In this document: piece after piece, positions 1-9,700 of the stretch
How the letters are laid out: the number at the start of each line of letters is the position of its first letter
Position numbering within the stretch: position 1 is the first letter of the stretch
Origin: Luteibacter mycovicinus
GTDB taxonomy: Bacteria; Pseudomonadota; Gammaproteobacteria; Xanthomonadales; Rhodanobacteraceae
Direction of reading: 5' to 3'
DNA length: 64,000 bases
NCBI RefSeq assembly: GCF_000745235.1
Contig: NZ_JQNL01000001.1
Coordinates: 930,001 to 994,000 of the forward strand
Position numbers and translations under genes: made by a program
The notes under the pieces: model-generated
The model's input: the letters and a program-made list of their open reading frames with translations, nothing else
What the model was told of the DNA's origin: nothing
The model's database searches: none

Positions 1-1044
1 ACCGCGGGTGGCGCCTATGTGCCCGCGATGAGCGACGAGACCATCATCGTTCGCGAGCAGGGCACCATCTTCCTCGGCGGCCCGCCGCTGGTCAAAGCCG
101 CCACCGGTGAAGTGGTCGACGCCGAGGCGCTGGGCGGCGCGGACGTACACACTGCGGTGTCCGGCGTCGCGGATCACTTCGCGGAGAACGACGCGCACGC
201 CCTGGCTATCGCCCGCGACATCGTCGGATCGCTGAACCGGGTCAAGAAGCAGCCGCTGGCCGTGCGCGCGCCTGTCGAACCGCGCTTCGCCGCGGACGAA
301 CTGTATGGGGTCATTCCGGAGGACACGCGGCGCCCGTTCGATATCCATGAAGTTATCGCACGCATCGTGGACGATTCCGAATTCCACGAATTCAAGGCAC
401 GCTACGGCAAGACGCTCGTCACGGGCTTCGCACATATCCACGGTTATCCGGTGGGCATCGTCGCCAACAACGGCATTCTGTTCGGCGAGTCCGCGCAGAA
501 GGGTGCGCACTTCATCGAACTGTGCAACCAACGCAACATACCTCTCGTGTTCCTGCAGAACATCACCGGATTCATGGTGGGCCGCAAGTACGAGAACGCA
601 GGTATCGCCAAAGACGGCGCGAAGATGGTGACCGCGGTGGCCTGCTCGCACGTGCCCAAGTTCACCGTGGTCATCGGCGGCAGCTTCGGCGCGGGCAATT
701 ACGCGATGTGCGGTCGCGCGTACGGCGCGCGTTTCCTCTGGATGTGGCCGAACGCGCGCATCAGCGTGATGGGTGGCGAACAGGCGGCGTCCGTGCTCGC
801 CACCGTGCGCCGCGATGGCATCGAGGCCGGCGGTGGCTCGTGGAGCGCCGACGACGAAGAGGCGTTCAAGGCGCCCGTGCGTGACCAGTACGAACGTCAG
901 GGTCACCCGTATTACGCCAGCGCGCGGCTCTGGGACGACGGCATCATCGATCCGGCCGACACCCGTCGGGTACTGGGCCTGGCCATCTCCGCCTCGCTCA
1001 ATGCGCCGATCGAACAGGGCCGGTTCGGCGTGTTCCGCATGTAA
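1..1044 (+). CDS. mccB: Methylcrotonyl-CoA carboxylase carboxyltransferase (beta) subunit, 5' end missing
   Basis: The reading frame is open from base 1 (codons [10 protein letters not shown]), so the gene starts upstream of the window and only its C-terminal part, about 348 codons, is here. The product would be the carboxyltransferase subunit that moves CO2 from biotin to 3-methylcrotonyl-CoA in leucine breakdown. It shows the family blocks [40 protein letters not shown] and [12 protein letters not shown], which fit MccB better than propionyl-CoA carboxylase beta chains. The biotin-carrying alpha subunit would be expected nearby but is not in view. The call rests on remembered family motifs; another acyl-CoA carboxylase beta subunit is a less likely alternative. 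Confidence 0.9.
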   Translation, partial: TAGGAYVPAMSDETIIVREQGTIFLGGPPLVKAATGEVVDAEALGGADVHTAVSGVADHFAENDAHALAIARDIVGSLNRVKKQPLAVRAPVEPRFAADELYGVIPEDTRRPFDIHEVIARIVDDSEFHEFKARYGKTLVTGFAHIHGYPVGIVANNGILFGESAQKGAHFIELCNQRNIPLVFLQNITGFMVGRKYENAGIAKDGAKMVTAVACSHVPKFTVVIGGSFGAGNYAMCGRAYGARFLWMWPNARISVMGGEQAASVLATVRRDGIEAGGGSWSADDEEAFKAPVRDQYERQGHPYYASARLWDDGIIDPADTRRVLGLAISASLNAPIEQGRFGVFRM

Positions 1045-1142
1045 TGGGTTAACCGTTACACGTAAGGCGCTAACCGAAAAGGCATTCCTGTTCACGATTC
1101 CGGGTTTACGGGTGGCCCGTTACGCTTTACGCTTCCCGGTCC

Positions 1143-2489
1143 ATGCCCGCCTTCGACGACCGCTCCCCTCCCGAGATATTCACGCCATCCGGCCTGAACC
1201 GGCTGGTGCGCGATCTGCTGGAAGACGCCCTGCCCATGGGCGTCTGGATCGAAGGCGAGCTGTCGAATGTCGCGCGCCCCGCGTCGGGCCATGTCTATTT
1301 CACGCTGAAAGACGCGGGCGCTCAGGTGCGCTGCGCCATGTTCCGCACGGCCGCATCGCGGCTCCGCTTTCGTCCCACGGACGGCATGCACGTGCTGATG
1401 CGGGCCAAGGTCGGGCTGTATGAGGCGCGCGGCGAGTTCCAGCTGGTGGCCGACCACATGGAGCCGGCAGGCGAAGGCGCCCTGCAGCGTGAGTTCGAGC
1501 AGCTGAAGGCGCGTCTCGGCGCCGAAGGTCTGTTCGACGCGGAGCGCAAGCGCGCGCTGCCTGCCTATCCGAAGCGTATCGGCGTCATCACCTCGCCCTC
1601 GGGCGCGGCGGTCCGCGACGTCCTCAGCGTACTCGGCCGTCGCTTCGGCCTCGCCGACGTGGACGTGTTGCCCGTGCCCGTGCAGGGCCGTGAAGCACCG
1701 CCCGCCATTGCCGCCATGCTGCGGCGGGCGTCGGCCAGCGGACGCTACGATGTGCTGCTGGTGACCCGTGGCGGCGGTTCGCTGGAGGATCTCTGGGCCT
1801 TCAATGACGAAGCCGTGGCTCGCGCCATCCATGCCAGTGCCGTTCCGGTCGTTTCGGCCGTCGGCCACGAGGTGGACTTCACCATCGCGGACTTCGTCGC
1901 CGATCTGCGCGCCGCCACGCCATCGGCTGCCGCCGAGCTCCTGGTACCGGACGCCGGCGACCTCGAACGTCGGCTCGATCGCCTGCGCCAGCGCATGGCC
2001 ACGTTGATCGCTCGTCGCCTTCAGGCGGCCGCCCAGCGTGCGGATCACTGGCAGGCACGCCTCAATGCGCAACGTCCGCAGGCGCGCCTCGCGCGGGATG
2101 GCCAGCGGCTCGAGGCACTTCGTCGCCGCCTCGTCACGGCGACCGCCCAGTCGAACGCGCTTCGCCGTGCCCGCCTCGACCGCCTGCAGGCGCGCCTGGC
2201 CGCCCAGCATCCGCGGCTTCGCCTCGCCCCCTCGCAGCGCCGCATCGCGGATCTGCGCCTGCGCCTGAGGACATCGATGGCACGTCGCATCGAACGCGAT
2301 CGCGCACGCGTCACCGAGCAGGCGCGCACGCTGCACGCGGTCAGTCCTCTGGCGACGCTCGAACGTGGCTACGCGATCGTCTTCGACGAGCGCGACGCGG
2401 TGGTGCGCCGCGCGGGAGACGTCGCCGTCGGCGACCGTCTGCGCGTGATGCTCGGCGATGGCGAGCTCAAAGTCCGTCGCGAGGACTGA
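1143..2489 (+). CDS. xseA: Exodeoxyribonuclease VII large subunit
   Basis: XseA is the large subunit of exonuclease VII, which with XseB degrades single-stranded DNA in both directions in the cytoplasm. The 448-residue length is normal for the family (E. coli about 456). Residues about 10-105 form the OB-fold nucleic-acid-binding domain ([24 protein letters not shown]). The catalytic domain follows with [34 protein letters not shown] and [20 protein letters not shown] long Arg/Ala-rich coiled-coil stretch (about 260-400) and a short C-terminal beta segment complete it. The start is 98 bases after the carboxylase stop. The small subunit gene xseB is not adjacent. Confidence 0.97.
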   Translation: MPAFDDRSPPEIFTPSGLNRLVRDLLEDALPMGVWIEGELSNVARPASGHVYFTLKDAGAQVRCAMFRTAASRLRFRPTDGMHVLMRAKVGLYEARGEFQLVADHMEPAGEGALQREFEQLKARLGAEGLFDAERKRALPAYPKRIGVITSPSGAAVRDVLSVLGRRFGLADVDVLPVPVQGREAPPAIAAMLRRASASGRYDVLLVTRGGGSLEDLWAFNDEAVARAIHASAVPVVSAVGHEVDFTIADFVADLRAATPSAAAELLVPDAGDLERRLDRLRQRMATLIARRLQAAAQRADHWQARLNAQRPQARLARDGQRLEALRRRLVTATAQSNALRRARLDRLQARLAAQHPRLRLAPSQRRIADLRLRLRTSMARRIERDRARVTEQARTLHAVSPLATLERGYAIVFDERDAVVRRAGDVAVGDRLRVMLGDGELKVRRED

Positions 2490-2543
2490 TTCGCCCGGCG
2501 ACCCCGGCTATGCTCAGCTGATCCGGTAATCGAGGAACGGGGC

Positions 2544-3974
2544 ATGAGCGCGCTGGTTTTCGTGCATGGCTGGAGCGTTACCAACACGTCCACCTACGGC
2601 AGCCTGCCGAAGGCACTGGCTGACCGCGCCGCCCAGGCGGGGTCGACGCTCCGCGTTCTCGACATCCACCTGTCCGAATACGTCACGTTCGACGACAGCG
2701 TGACGATGGACGATATCGTCCGCGCCTTCGATCACGCGTTACGCGGGCTTTCCCTGCCTGACGGCACGTTCGACTGCATCACCCATTCCACCGGTGGGCC
2801 GGTCGCCATGGCCTGGCTGCATGCCCAGCGTGACCGCCCGACCCTGTTCGCTCCGATCCGGTTGCGGCATCTGGTGATGCTGGCGCCGGCACACTTCGGG
2901 TCCGCTCTGGCAACGCTGGGGAAGAGCGTCGTCGGCCACCTCAAGGCCTGGTTCGACGGTGTCGAGCCGGGGCAGCGCATCCTCGACTGGCTGGAGCACG
3001 GCAGTCCGGAATCCGTAGCGCAGGCGCTCGACGTAATCCATGGTCCGGACCCGGCCGCGCACGGCACGTGGTTGTTCAACCTGACAGGCGATCGACCGGA
3101 CCGCAAGTTCTACGACTTCGTCAACTCATACACCGGAGAAGACGGGTCGGACGGTGTGGTGCGCATGGCGGCGGCCAATCTCAACGCGCGGCACTGCGTG
3201 CTTACGCAGCGAGCCGGCACGGCGACGCTCGACATGACGATCAGCAAGGCGCCGCGCAGTGCGTTCAAGCTGTTGCCCGGGCTCGCTCATTCCGGCGGCG
3301 AGCACGGCATCATGGCGTCGGAGCCTCCTTCCACCGTGACGATCGACGCGATCCTGCGCTGTCTCGCCGTCAGTTCGGCGGCATCGTACGCGGCATTGTG
3401 CGACGCCTTCGCCACGGAGAACGCGCAGCGCGACCGCGACAAGGTCGAGACGGAAAAAAAGCTTCTCACCTCGCGCACGCACATCCACGATCCGCGGAGC
3501 CTGCTCATATTCCGCCTGCTGGACGATCGCGGTGAACCGCTCCGCGATGCGCGGTTCCTCCTGACCGCCGGGCCCACCGCGTCGCCAAACGATCTGCCAC
3601 CGGGCTTCTCGACCGACCGCCAGGCCAGTTCGCGCAGCGCGGCGACGGTCACGATGTTCCTCAATTACGCCTTGTTCGCCGGTGACGCCCCCGTGCCCGA
3701 TCCGCGCCAGCCCGGCGGCGTCCTGCGCCCGGCGCAGCCGTCGCACCGGCCCTATGGCGTGCGCATCCAGCCCGCCGATGTCACCGGGCTGATCCGGCAC
3801 ATCGTCGCCGCCACGGCGTCTGACGACGACCTGCTCGACGCGCTGGGGCCGCATGAGACGACGATCCTTGATGTGGTGCTGTCGCGCCGCGTGGCGGAAG
3901 GCGTGTTTCGGCTGACGCAGAATCTGCAGGCTGTGGATTTCAGCCAGCCGGTGTCCGGCATGGATATCGTGTAA
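2544..3974 (+). CDS. Lipase/esterase-like alpha/beta hydrolase of 476 residues
   Basis: The protein begins directly with a strand and oxyanion-type motif (LVFVHGW, residues 4-10) and has a nucleophile-elbow sequence T-H-S-T-G-G around Ser82, so it reads as a lipase or phospholipase-type alpha/beta hydrolase. The usual first Gly of GxSxG is Thr here. There is no signal peptide. A candidate catalytic His lies in the segment LAHSGGEHGIM. The C-terminal third (about 300-476) is not a recognised domain. An RBS-like GAGGAACGGGGC precedes the ATG. It stands alone, ending 5 bases from the convergent oxidoreductase gene. The substrate is unknown; a secreted effector lipase is possible but unsupported. 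Confidence 0.6.
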   Translation: MSALVFVHGWSVTNTSTYGSLPKALADRAAQAGSTLRVLDIHLSEYVTFDDSVTMDDIVRAFDHALRGLSLPDGTFDCITHSTGGPVAMAWLHAQRDRPTLFAPIRLRHLVMLAPAHFGSALATLGKSVVGHLKAWFDGVEPGQRILDWLEHGSPESVAQALDVIHGPDPAAHGTWLFNLTGDRPDRKFYDFVNSYTGEDGSDGVVRMAAANLNARHCVLTQRAGTATLDMTISKAPRSAFKLLPGLAHSGGEHGIMASEPPSTVTIDAILRCLAVSSAASYAALCDAFATENAQRDRDKVETEKKLLTSRTHIHDPRSLLIFRLLDDRGEPLRDARFLLTAGPTASPNDLPPGFSTDRQASSRSAATVTMFLNYALFAGDAPVPDPRQPGGVLRPAQPSHRPYGVRIQPADVTGLIRHIVAATASDDDLLDALGPHETTILDVVLSRRVAEGVFRLTQNLQAVDFSQPVSGMDIV

Positions 3975-3979
3975 GCGCC

Positions 3980-5356
3980 TCAGTCCGCCGCCTTGAGATC
4001 CCCGATCAGGGTCGGAATCAATTCCGACACCGTCGGATGAATCGGCACGGCCCACTGATAGGTACCGATGTCCGCCTTCGCATTCATCATGTCCAGCACA
4101 CCGTGCACCACCTCATCCCCGCCGACGCCGAGGATCGCCGCGCCAAGGATCTGCTTCGTTTCCGCATCGGCGACCATCTTCATGAAGCCACGCGTTTCGC
4201 CCTTCTCCACGGCACGCCCGACGCGGGTCATCATGCGTTTCGACACCAGCAAGGGCCGGCCCGACTGACGGGCCTGTGTCTCCGTCATACCCACCCGACC
4301 CAGCGGCGGATCGACGTAGAGCGCATATCCGGGGATGCGGTCGCTGACCTTGCGCTCTTCCCCGTCAAGCAGATTCGCGGCGACGATCTCGTAATCGTTC
4401 CATGCCGTGTGGGTAAAGGCGCCCTTGCCATTGCAGTCGCCCATCGCCCAGATGCCGTCGGCGCTGGTTTTCAGGTGATCGTCCACCTCGATGTAGCCGT
4501 GCTCATCCGTTGCGATGCCCGCCGCATCGAGCCCGAGATCGTCGGTGTTGGGGCGACGACCCACGGCGAGCAGCACGTGGCTGCCGACGACCTGAGGCGC
4601 GCCTTCCGAACAGTCGACGCCCACGCGCACGCCGGCGGGGTCCTTATGCACGGTGATGCAGCATGCGCCCGTGCGCACCGTGATGCCTTCGTCCTCCAGG
4701 AACGACCGGACTTCAGCAGAAACGTCTTCGTCTTCGCGACCGATCAACCGCGGACCCATCTCGACGACCGTCACCTCGCAACCGAAGCGACGGTACATCT
4801 GCGCGAACTCCAGACCGATGTAGCTGCCGCCGACCACGACCAGGTGGCTCGGCAGCGATTCCAGCGGGATGATCGTGCTGTTGGTCAGGTAGTCGACCTC
4901 GTCCAGACCGGGGAAGTCAGGCACCCTTGCCCGACCGCCGACGTTGAGGAAAACCTGGGGCGCTTCGAGGGTTTCACCATTGACCTCGATCCGGCGCGGC
5001 CCGACGAAACGTGCGTGCCCACGGATGAGCTCGAGCCCCGGCATGGAGGCCAGCCAGTCCTCGTTGCCTTTGCGCGAGTCCATGATCACCTTGCGCGCCC
5101 GTGCCGCGACCACCGGCATGTCGATGCTGACCTGGCCCACGCGCACGCCATATTCGGCACCGCGACGCGCCAGATGCGCGGCATAGGCGCTGGCGACGAG
5201 GGTCTTGGTCGGTTTGCAGCCGGTATTGACGCAGGTTCCGCCGACCAGATGCCGTTCGATGATGGCGACGGTCTTGCCGGCGGCGGTCAGGCGGGCGGCG
5301 AGCGCGGGTCCGGCCTGACCGGCCCCCACGATGATGGCGTCGAAGGAACGGCTCAT
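3980..5356 (-). CDS. FAD-dependent pyridine nucleotide-disulfide oxidoreductase (mercuric-reductase-like)
   Basis: This is a 458-residue class I flavoprotein disulfide reductase. It has an N-terminal FAD-binding GAGQAG motif (about 11-16), the redox-active pair Cys42/Cys47 in GGTCVNTGCKPT, an NAD(P)H-binding GGSYIGLEFAQ block and a C-terminal dimerisation domain with the catalytic HPTVSE motif. It lacks the N-terminal HMA metal-binding domain and the C-terminal vicinal cysteines of true MerA, and no mer genes are nearby, so mercury reduction is not supported. Lipoamide dehydrogenase or glutathione reductase activity is less likely from the overall sequence. The physiological substrate is unknown. 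Confidence 0.85.
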   Translation of the reverse strand: MSRSFDAIIVGAGQAGPALAARLTAAGKTVAIIERHLVGGTCVNTGCKPTKTLVASAYAAHLARRGAEYGVRVGQVSIDMPVVAARARKVIMDSRKGNEDWLASMPGLELIRGHARFVGPRRIEVNGETLEAPQVFLNVGGRARVPDFPGLDEVDYLTNSTIIPLESLPSHLVVVGGSYIGLEFAQMYRRFGCEVTVVEMGPRLIGREDEDVSAEVRSFLEDEGITVRTGACCITVHKDPAGVRVGVDCSEGAPQVVGSHVLLAVGRRPNTDDLGLDAAGIATDEHGYIEVDDHLKTSADGIWAMGDCNGKGAFTHTAWNDYEIVAANLLDGEERKVSDRIPGYALYVDPPLGRVGMTETQARQSGRPLLVSKRMMTRVGRAVEKGETRGFMKMVADAETKQILGAAILGVGGDEVVHGVLDMMNAKADIGTYQWAVPIHPTVSELIPTLIGDLKAAD

Positions 5357-5383
5357 GGGGAACTCCGGGGGCGCTGAGAATGA

Positions 5384-5460
5384 TGGTGACCCCGGCCCGA
5401 TTCGAACGGGCGACCTTCCCCTTAGGAGGGGGACGCTCTATCCAGCTGAGCTACGGGGCC
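5384..5460 (-). tRNA. tRNA-Arg (anticodon CCU)
   Basis: The reverse complement folds as a full cloverleaf of 77 bases including an encoded CCA. The acceptor stem is GGCCCCG with CGGGGTC, the D arm GCTC/GAGC, the anticodon stem TCCCC/GGGGA with loop CTCCTAA (anticodon CCT), and the T arm GCCCG-TTCGAAT-CGGGC. It lies between the oxidoreductase gene and the RHS block, on the minus strand. Confidence 0.97.
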
Positions 5461-5660
5461 AACATTCGTCAGGATACCTGAGGCCGCCCTTCCAGCGAAA
5501 GCGCCCGCACGCCCACACCGAAACACCGTATCGGAAGAACGATGTGCGCCCCACCTGCCTATTAGGTGCCGCATGCGCCTACGACACACGTCCTATCGAC
5601 ATCAGGAGGGCCAGGTCGTTGAATGTGACCGAAGCACGCAGCTCTGCACAAGGATGTGCC

Positions 5661-6677
5661 ATGAAACGCAGCAAAGCCACCTCGACCACCGCTGCTCCCG
5701 ACTGGAAAGTCACCCGTGTCGCCCTCTACGTCGATCACGATCTGCTCTATGCCAACGAGCACCAGCAGGTGCGTGTTCGCGCCTATATCGAGGCAAAAAA
5801 CAACGGCAATCCCGTGCCCCTGACCCCGACCGAAATAGCGAGCGTCAGTCTCATCGATTACAACTCGCCGCGGAACGCCATACCGTTCTCGACGCAGGCT
5901 CGTGCCACGGCCTGGAAAGGCTGGTCGGCGCAGCGCGTCTACAATAAATATGCCTATCACCCGGCCGCCGCGCGGAACGGCCATTCGCCTTCCACGCCCA
6001 GCGCCGGAGGCGAGTACGTCGAACTCTACCTTTCGGCTGACGCCGAAGCACTGGCCGGCCCACTGATGCTTGGCTTCACCATCACCGGGGATAATGGCTG
6101 GCGGTATCGCACGGACGGTTATGTCTTCGAGCCCGGCAGTGACGAAGGCGCATTCAACACCCTTTACGACACCGGACCGGATAAGGCCGTTCGCGCCGAG
6201 CCGCCGATCGTTTACGCGACTTCGGAATTCGTCCTCGACAGACGGGCGGGCTACCGACACCGCGACGCGCCCGATGTCACCATTTTCGACGACATCGTCA
6301 CCGTGTCCATCGTCAACGGTGGGCGCGTCGTGGAGTTGCGCAGCATGAAATGTGAGCGGGCGGGGATGATCCACTGGATCGATGAGCTTCCGGACACCCA
6401 CAACCCATGCTACACGGGCTATGCCGAGCCGGGCAGCACCGCGATCACATGGGATGACAAGGTACCTGTGGGCAGCCTCCCGAGGCCGACACTCAGCGTC
6501 GCCATACCCGGCAAGGGAACGATCATGCTGTGTGGCCGGAACGACATCCGGCGCGCCGACCATGGCGGCGCGCCGCAGGAGCCCGTCAAGGTGACGCTGC
6601 GCGATACCTACGGCAGCGAACAACATTGCCATATCGGGTTCGTCGCCGGCGAGCGCGACACGTTGAAGGTCAGCTGA
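5661..6677 (+). CDS. RHS-linked hypothetical protein, paralogue A1 (338 residues)
   Basis: I do not recognise this family. The ATG at 5661 has AAGGA seven bases upstream and aligns with the start of the 339-residue paralogue at 12141; the longer open frame upstream has no support. There is no signal peptide or membrane segment. The sequence looks beta-rich. Shared blocks with the second paralogue are an early RVALYVDH-type strand, a SLIDY motif, GWSAQR, GDNGWRYRTDGYV and CERAGMIHW. The C-terminal segment (V.L.D.YG, GFVAGERDTL) recurs in all three paralogues. It lies 54 bases upstream of the first RHS gene, so co-expression and a role in loading, folding or delivering the RHS protein are plausible inferences only. 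Confidence 0.75.
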   Translation: MKRSKATSTTAAPDWKVTRVALYVDHDLLYANEHQQVRVRAYIEAKNNGNPVPLTPTEIASVSLIDYNSPRNAIPFSTQARATAWKGWSAQRVYNKYAYHPAAARNGHSPSTPSAGGEYVELYLSADAEALAGPLMLGFTITGDNGWRYRTDGYVFEPGSDEGAFNTLYDTGPDKAVRAEPPIVYATSEFVLDRRAGYRHRDAPDVTIFDDIVTVSIVNGGRVVELRSMKCERAGMIHWIDELPDTHNPCYTGYAEPGSTAITWDDKVPVGSLPRPTLSVAIPGKGTIMLCGRNDIRRADHGGAPQEPVKVTLRDTYGSEQHCHIGFVAGERDTLKVS

Positions 6678-6731
6678 AAGCGCGGCGGCACGCTCGGCAC
6701 TTGCGCGGCACGTTCAACAGGAAGTCTCGTC

Positions 6732-9700
6732 ATGCAGGAAGGGAACGGAACCAACCGCGATGCCTCGCCGTTCGCCAGCGGTGACTTCTACTCCAGCGCC
6801 TTCAGCTTCTACAGCCATGTCAGCGGGGATGTCGATCCCCGCACCGGCATGTACTCGGCCGCGATCGATCTGCCCACCGGTAAGGGCAACCTCCTGCGCG
6901 GCCCGCATTTCGAATTTCGTCTCCACTACGACGCGCTCGGCACGAACGACGATGGCTTCGGTGTCGGCTGGCGGCTGGCTATCACCGAGCTCGATACGGA
7001 CAGCGGCATACTGACGCTGGGCAGCGGCGACAGTCACCGCATCGAATGGTATTACCCTGGGCATGAGACCACCTTTCCCGACCGCAAACTCGACAGTTTC
7101 CGGCTGACCCCGGCCTGGGACGGCTCGGCCGTGCTCGAACACGCGACCGGCGTGGTGGAGTACCTCAGGCCACTGGACGACCGCCCGTCGGTCCTGCGTC
7201 CCGCCCACATCGTCAATCCTGGCGGCAACGCCATCCATTTCGTCTGGCTACTCGGACCCAACGGCACGCCCGTACTGTCCCGGGTCGTCGACGACGATGG
7301 TGTCGACCTGCTTCGTCTGATCTATCCGGATCCCTCGCGCGTCCAGCTCGTTATCGCTACCGGACCCTCGGCGCCGCTGGAGATGAACTTCGAGCGCACC
7401 GGCAGCCAGCTGGATCGCGTTCGCATTCCCGCACTCATGGAGTTGAACGCGACGCCTGTCCGTGAGGAGGAAGAGCCGGTCTGGGCGTTCGAGTATCGCA
7501 ACAGTCTCGATCCGCCCTACCTGCCCCTGCTCGCCGCGGTGACCTCGCCCGATGGCGTACGCGATCAGGTGGAATATACGGAAACCGCGCTGTGCCTGCC
7601 GACAGGCGCACCCATGACTTATATGCCCGCTGTCTCCGAACGCAGCCGCGTGCTCGACGCCGATCGCAGCCGCGTGTTGCAGACCAGTCGCTACACCTAC
7701 GACGTGCATGGCGACAAAAATTTTTACGGCTTCGGGCTGGTGTCGGTATGGGAGAACCGTAACGACCAGCTACTGCACCATGGCGCTGCCAGTTCCTTCT
7801 TTTACGGCTCGAAGGAGACGCAACTGGACGATCATGACGTTGTCCTGTGTACCATCGAGCGCACCTATAACCATTTCCACCTGTTGGTGCGCGAGGTGAC
7901 CACCCGGGGCCATGTGGTGCAGGACGTCGCCACGGAATACGGCGAGATTCCGGGCGAGCCGTTCGCGCGCCAGCCCAAAAGCTTTCAGCTGCCGCACAAG
8001 GTCGTCACCACCCTTTACGACGCGCGCCACGATGACGTCCGCCGGACCGTCGCTGTCGAGAGCCGTTACGACACCGAAGGCGACGTCGTTTACCGTCATG
8101 ACGATGGCACGGGCGTTACGGAGCGATTCGAGTATTACCCGCTCGACGGCGATGGCGACCGTTGTCCACCCGATCCCTTGCGGCTCACGCGCCGGATCGC
8201 GAGCGAGGTCGCGATACCTGGGCCGGGCGCCGGCCCCACGCTGATCACGCGATACCGGTATACGGCGCTGCCCGTCCGCCGAAGGAACGCCGTGACGGCG
8301 TACACGCCAGAGGTCTACGTGCAAGCGTGCGCCGAAGCCGTGCATATCGAGGGCGTCGCCGAGCCGCTATGGGAAAGCGAGCAGGCGTTCATTGTCGACC
8401 AGGGCGAACAGCATGGCGCAATCCTCTGGGAAACGCGTGTTCAGGACAACCTGATGGCACGCGTCGACTACAGCTACGAACTCGACACGGCCATGAGGAC
8501 GCTGACCACCCAGACGAAGCGGACCACACACGACGGCATCGTCCAGATCGAGCGGGAGACCCGCATGCTGCTCAGCGGCTTCGTTCTGAGCAACATGGAA
8601 GGCAACGGCATCTACACGAACTTCCGCTACGATCGGCTGGGACGCATGACCGAAGCGCTCCGATACCGGGACAGGTCCGACGAATTCTCGGTGACGCGCT
8701 GGCGGTTCCAGCTGTCGACGCGGGAGCGCTGGGTTGAGCGCATCGGCACCACCGACCTGCCGCACAGGTCGTGGCTGGACGAGCTGGGGCGCGTCGTCAG
8801 GGAAGACGAACCGCTGGCCGACGGTCAGCTGGTGACGGTGCGCACGCTGACCTACGACCCCCTCGGCGAGGTCGCCGGGGAGACACGGTACGATCGCCTC
8901 GCGAACGACAGGACGCTGAAGCTGACCACGTGCTACGCCTACGACGACTGGGGCCAGTGCGCCAGGGTGACATCCCCCGATGGCAGTCATGTCCGGAGCG
9001 AGACCGTACTGGTCCGGCTCGACGGCGAGGTATTCACCCGGACAACCGTGTGGCGGGAAGCGAACGGCGAGCGCATAGGTGGCTGGCAGTCGACCGACAC
9101 CGACGCCGCCGGGCGGCAACGCCGTAGCCAGGTCGGCGAGTGGGACGGGCTCGGCAACGCCGTCGAGGGGCCCTTTGCGCAATGGCAGTACGACGGCCTG
9201 GGCCGCTGTGTCCGGACGGTCGACGCGCTCGGCCGGATCACCGGGCAAAGCTGGGATGCCTTCGACCGCCAGCTCGACACCACGCTGCCCGATGGCGCGG
9301 TCGTCCGGCGCACCTATGCTCCCGGGCACGAGGGTGAATTGCTCGCCACGATCGGCCTCGTACCTGCCGGGGGCGGCGATACGATCCCGCTGGGCAGCCG
9401 GGACTGGGACGGATGGGGTCGGCTCACACACGAAACCGCCGGCAGCCTGACCCGTCGGTATGCCTATGTGCCGGGTCAGTTCAACCCCGAGCGGGAGTAT
9501 CTGCCAGCCGGCGGGGAGATCCACCGTACCTACGAACCCTGGCTCAACGAGGCCCTGCTGACCGAAACGCTGCTGACCGATCCACCCGTACCGCTGAAAA
9601 AGGCCAATTACCATCCACGCGTCGGCGTGCCGGTGTCGCTCAGCAGCGACATCGGCGTCATGGGGATCCGGACCGACTATCTCGGTCGCATGACCGGACA

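Noticed and set aside
3980..5356. Mercuric reductase proper
   Set aside because: No HMA domain, no C-terminal Cys pair and no mer genes; only the general disulfide-reductase features are present.
5384..5660. tRNA-Arg as an integration site for the RHS block
   Set aside because: The RHS genes lie on the 5' side of the tRNA, no integrase is present, and I saw no repeated copy of the tRNA 3' end at the far side of the block.
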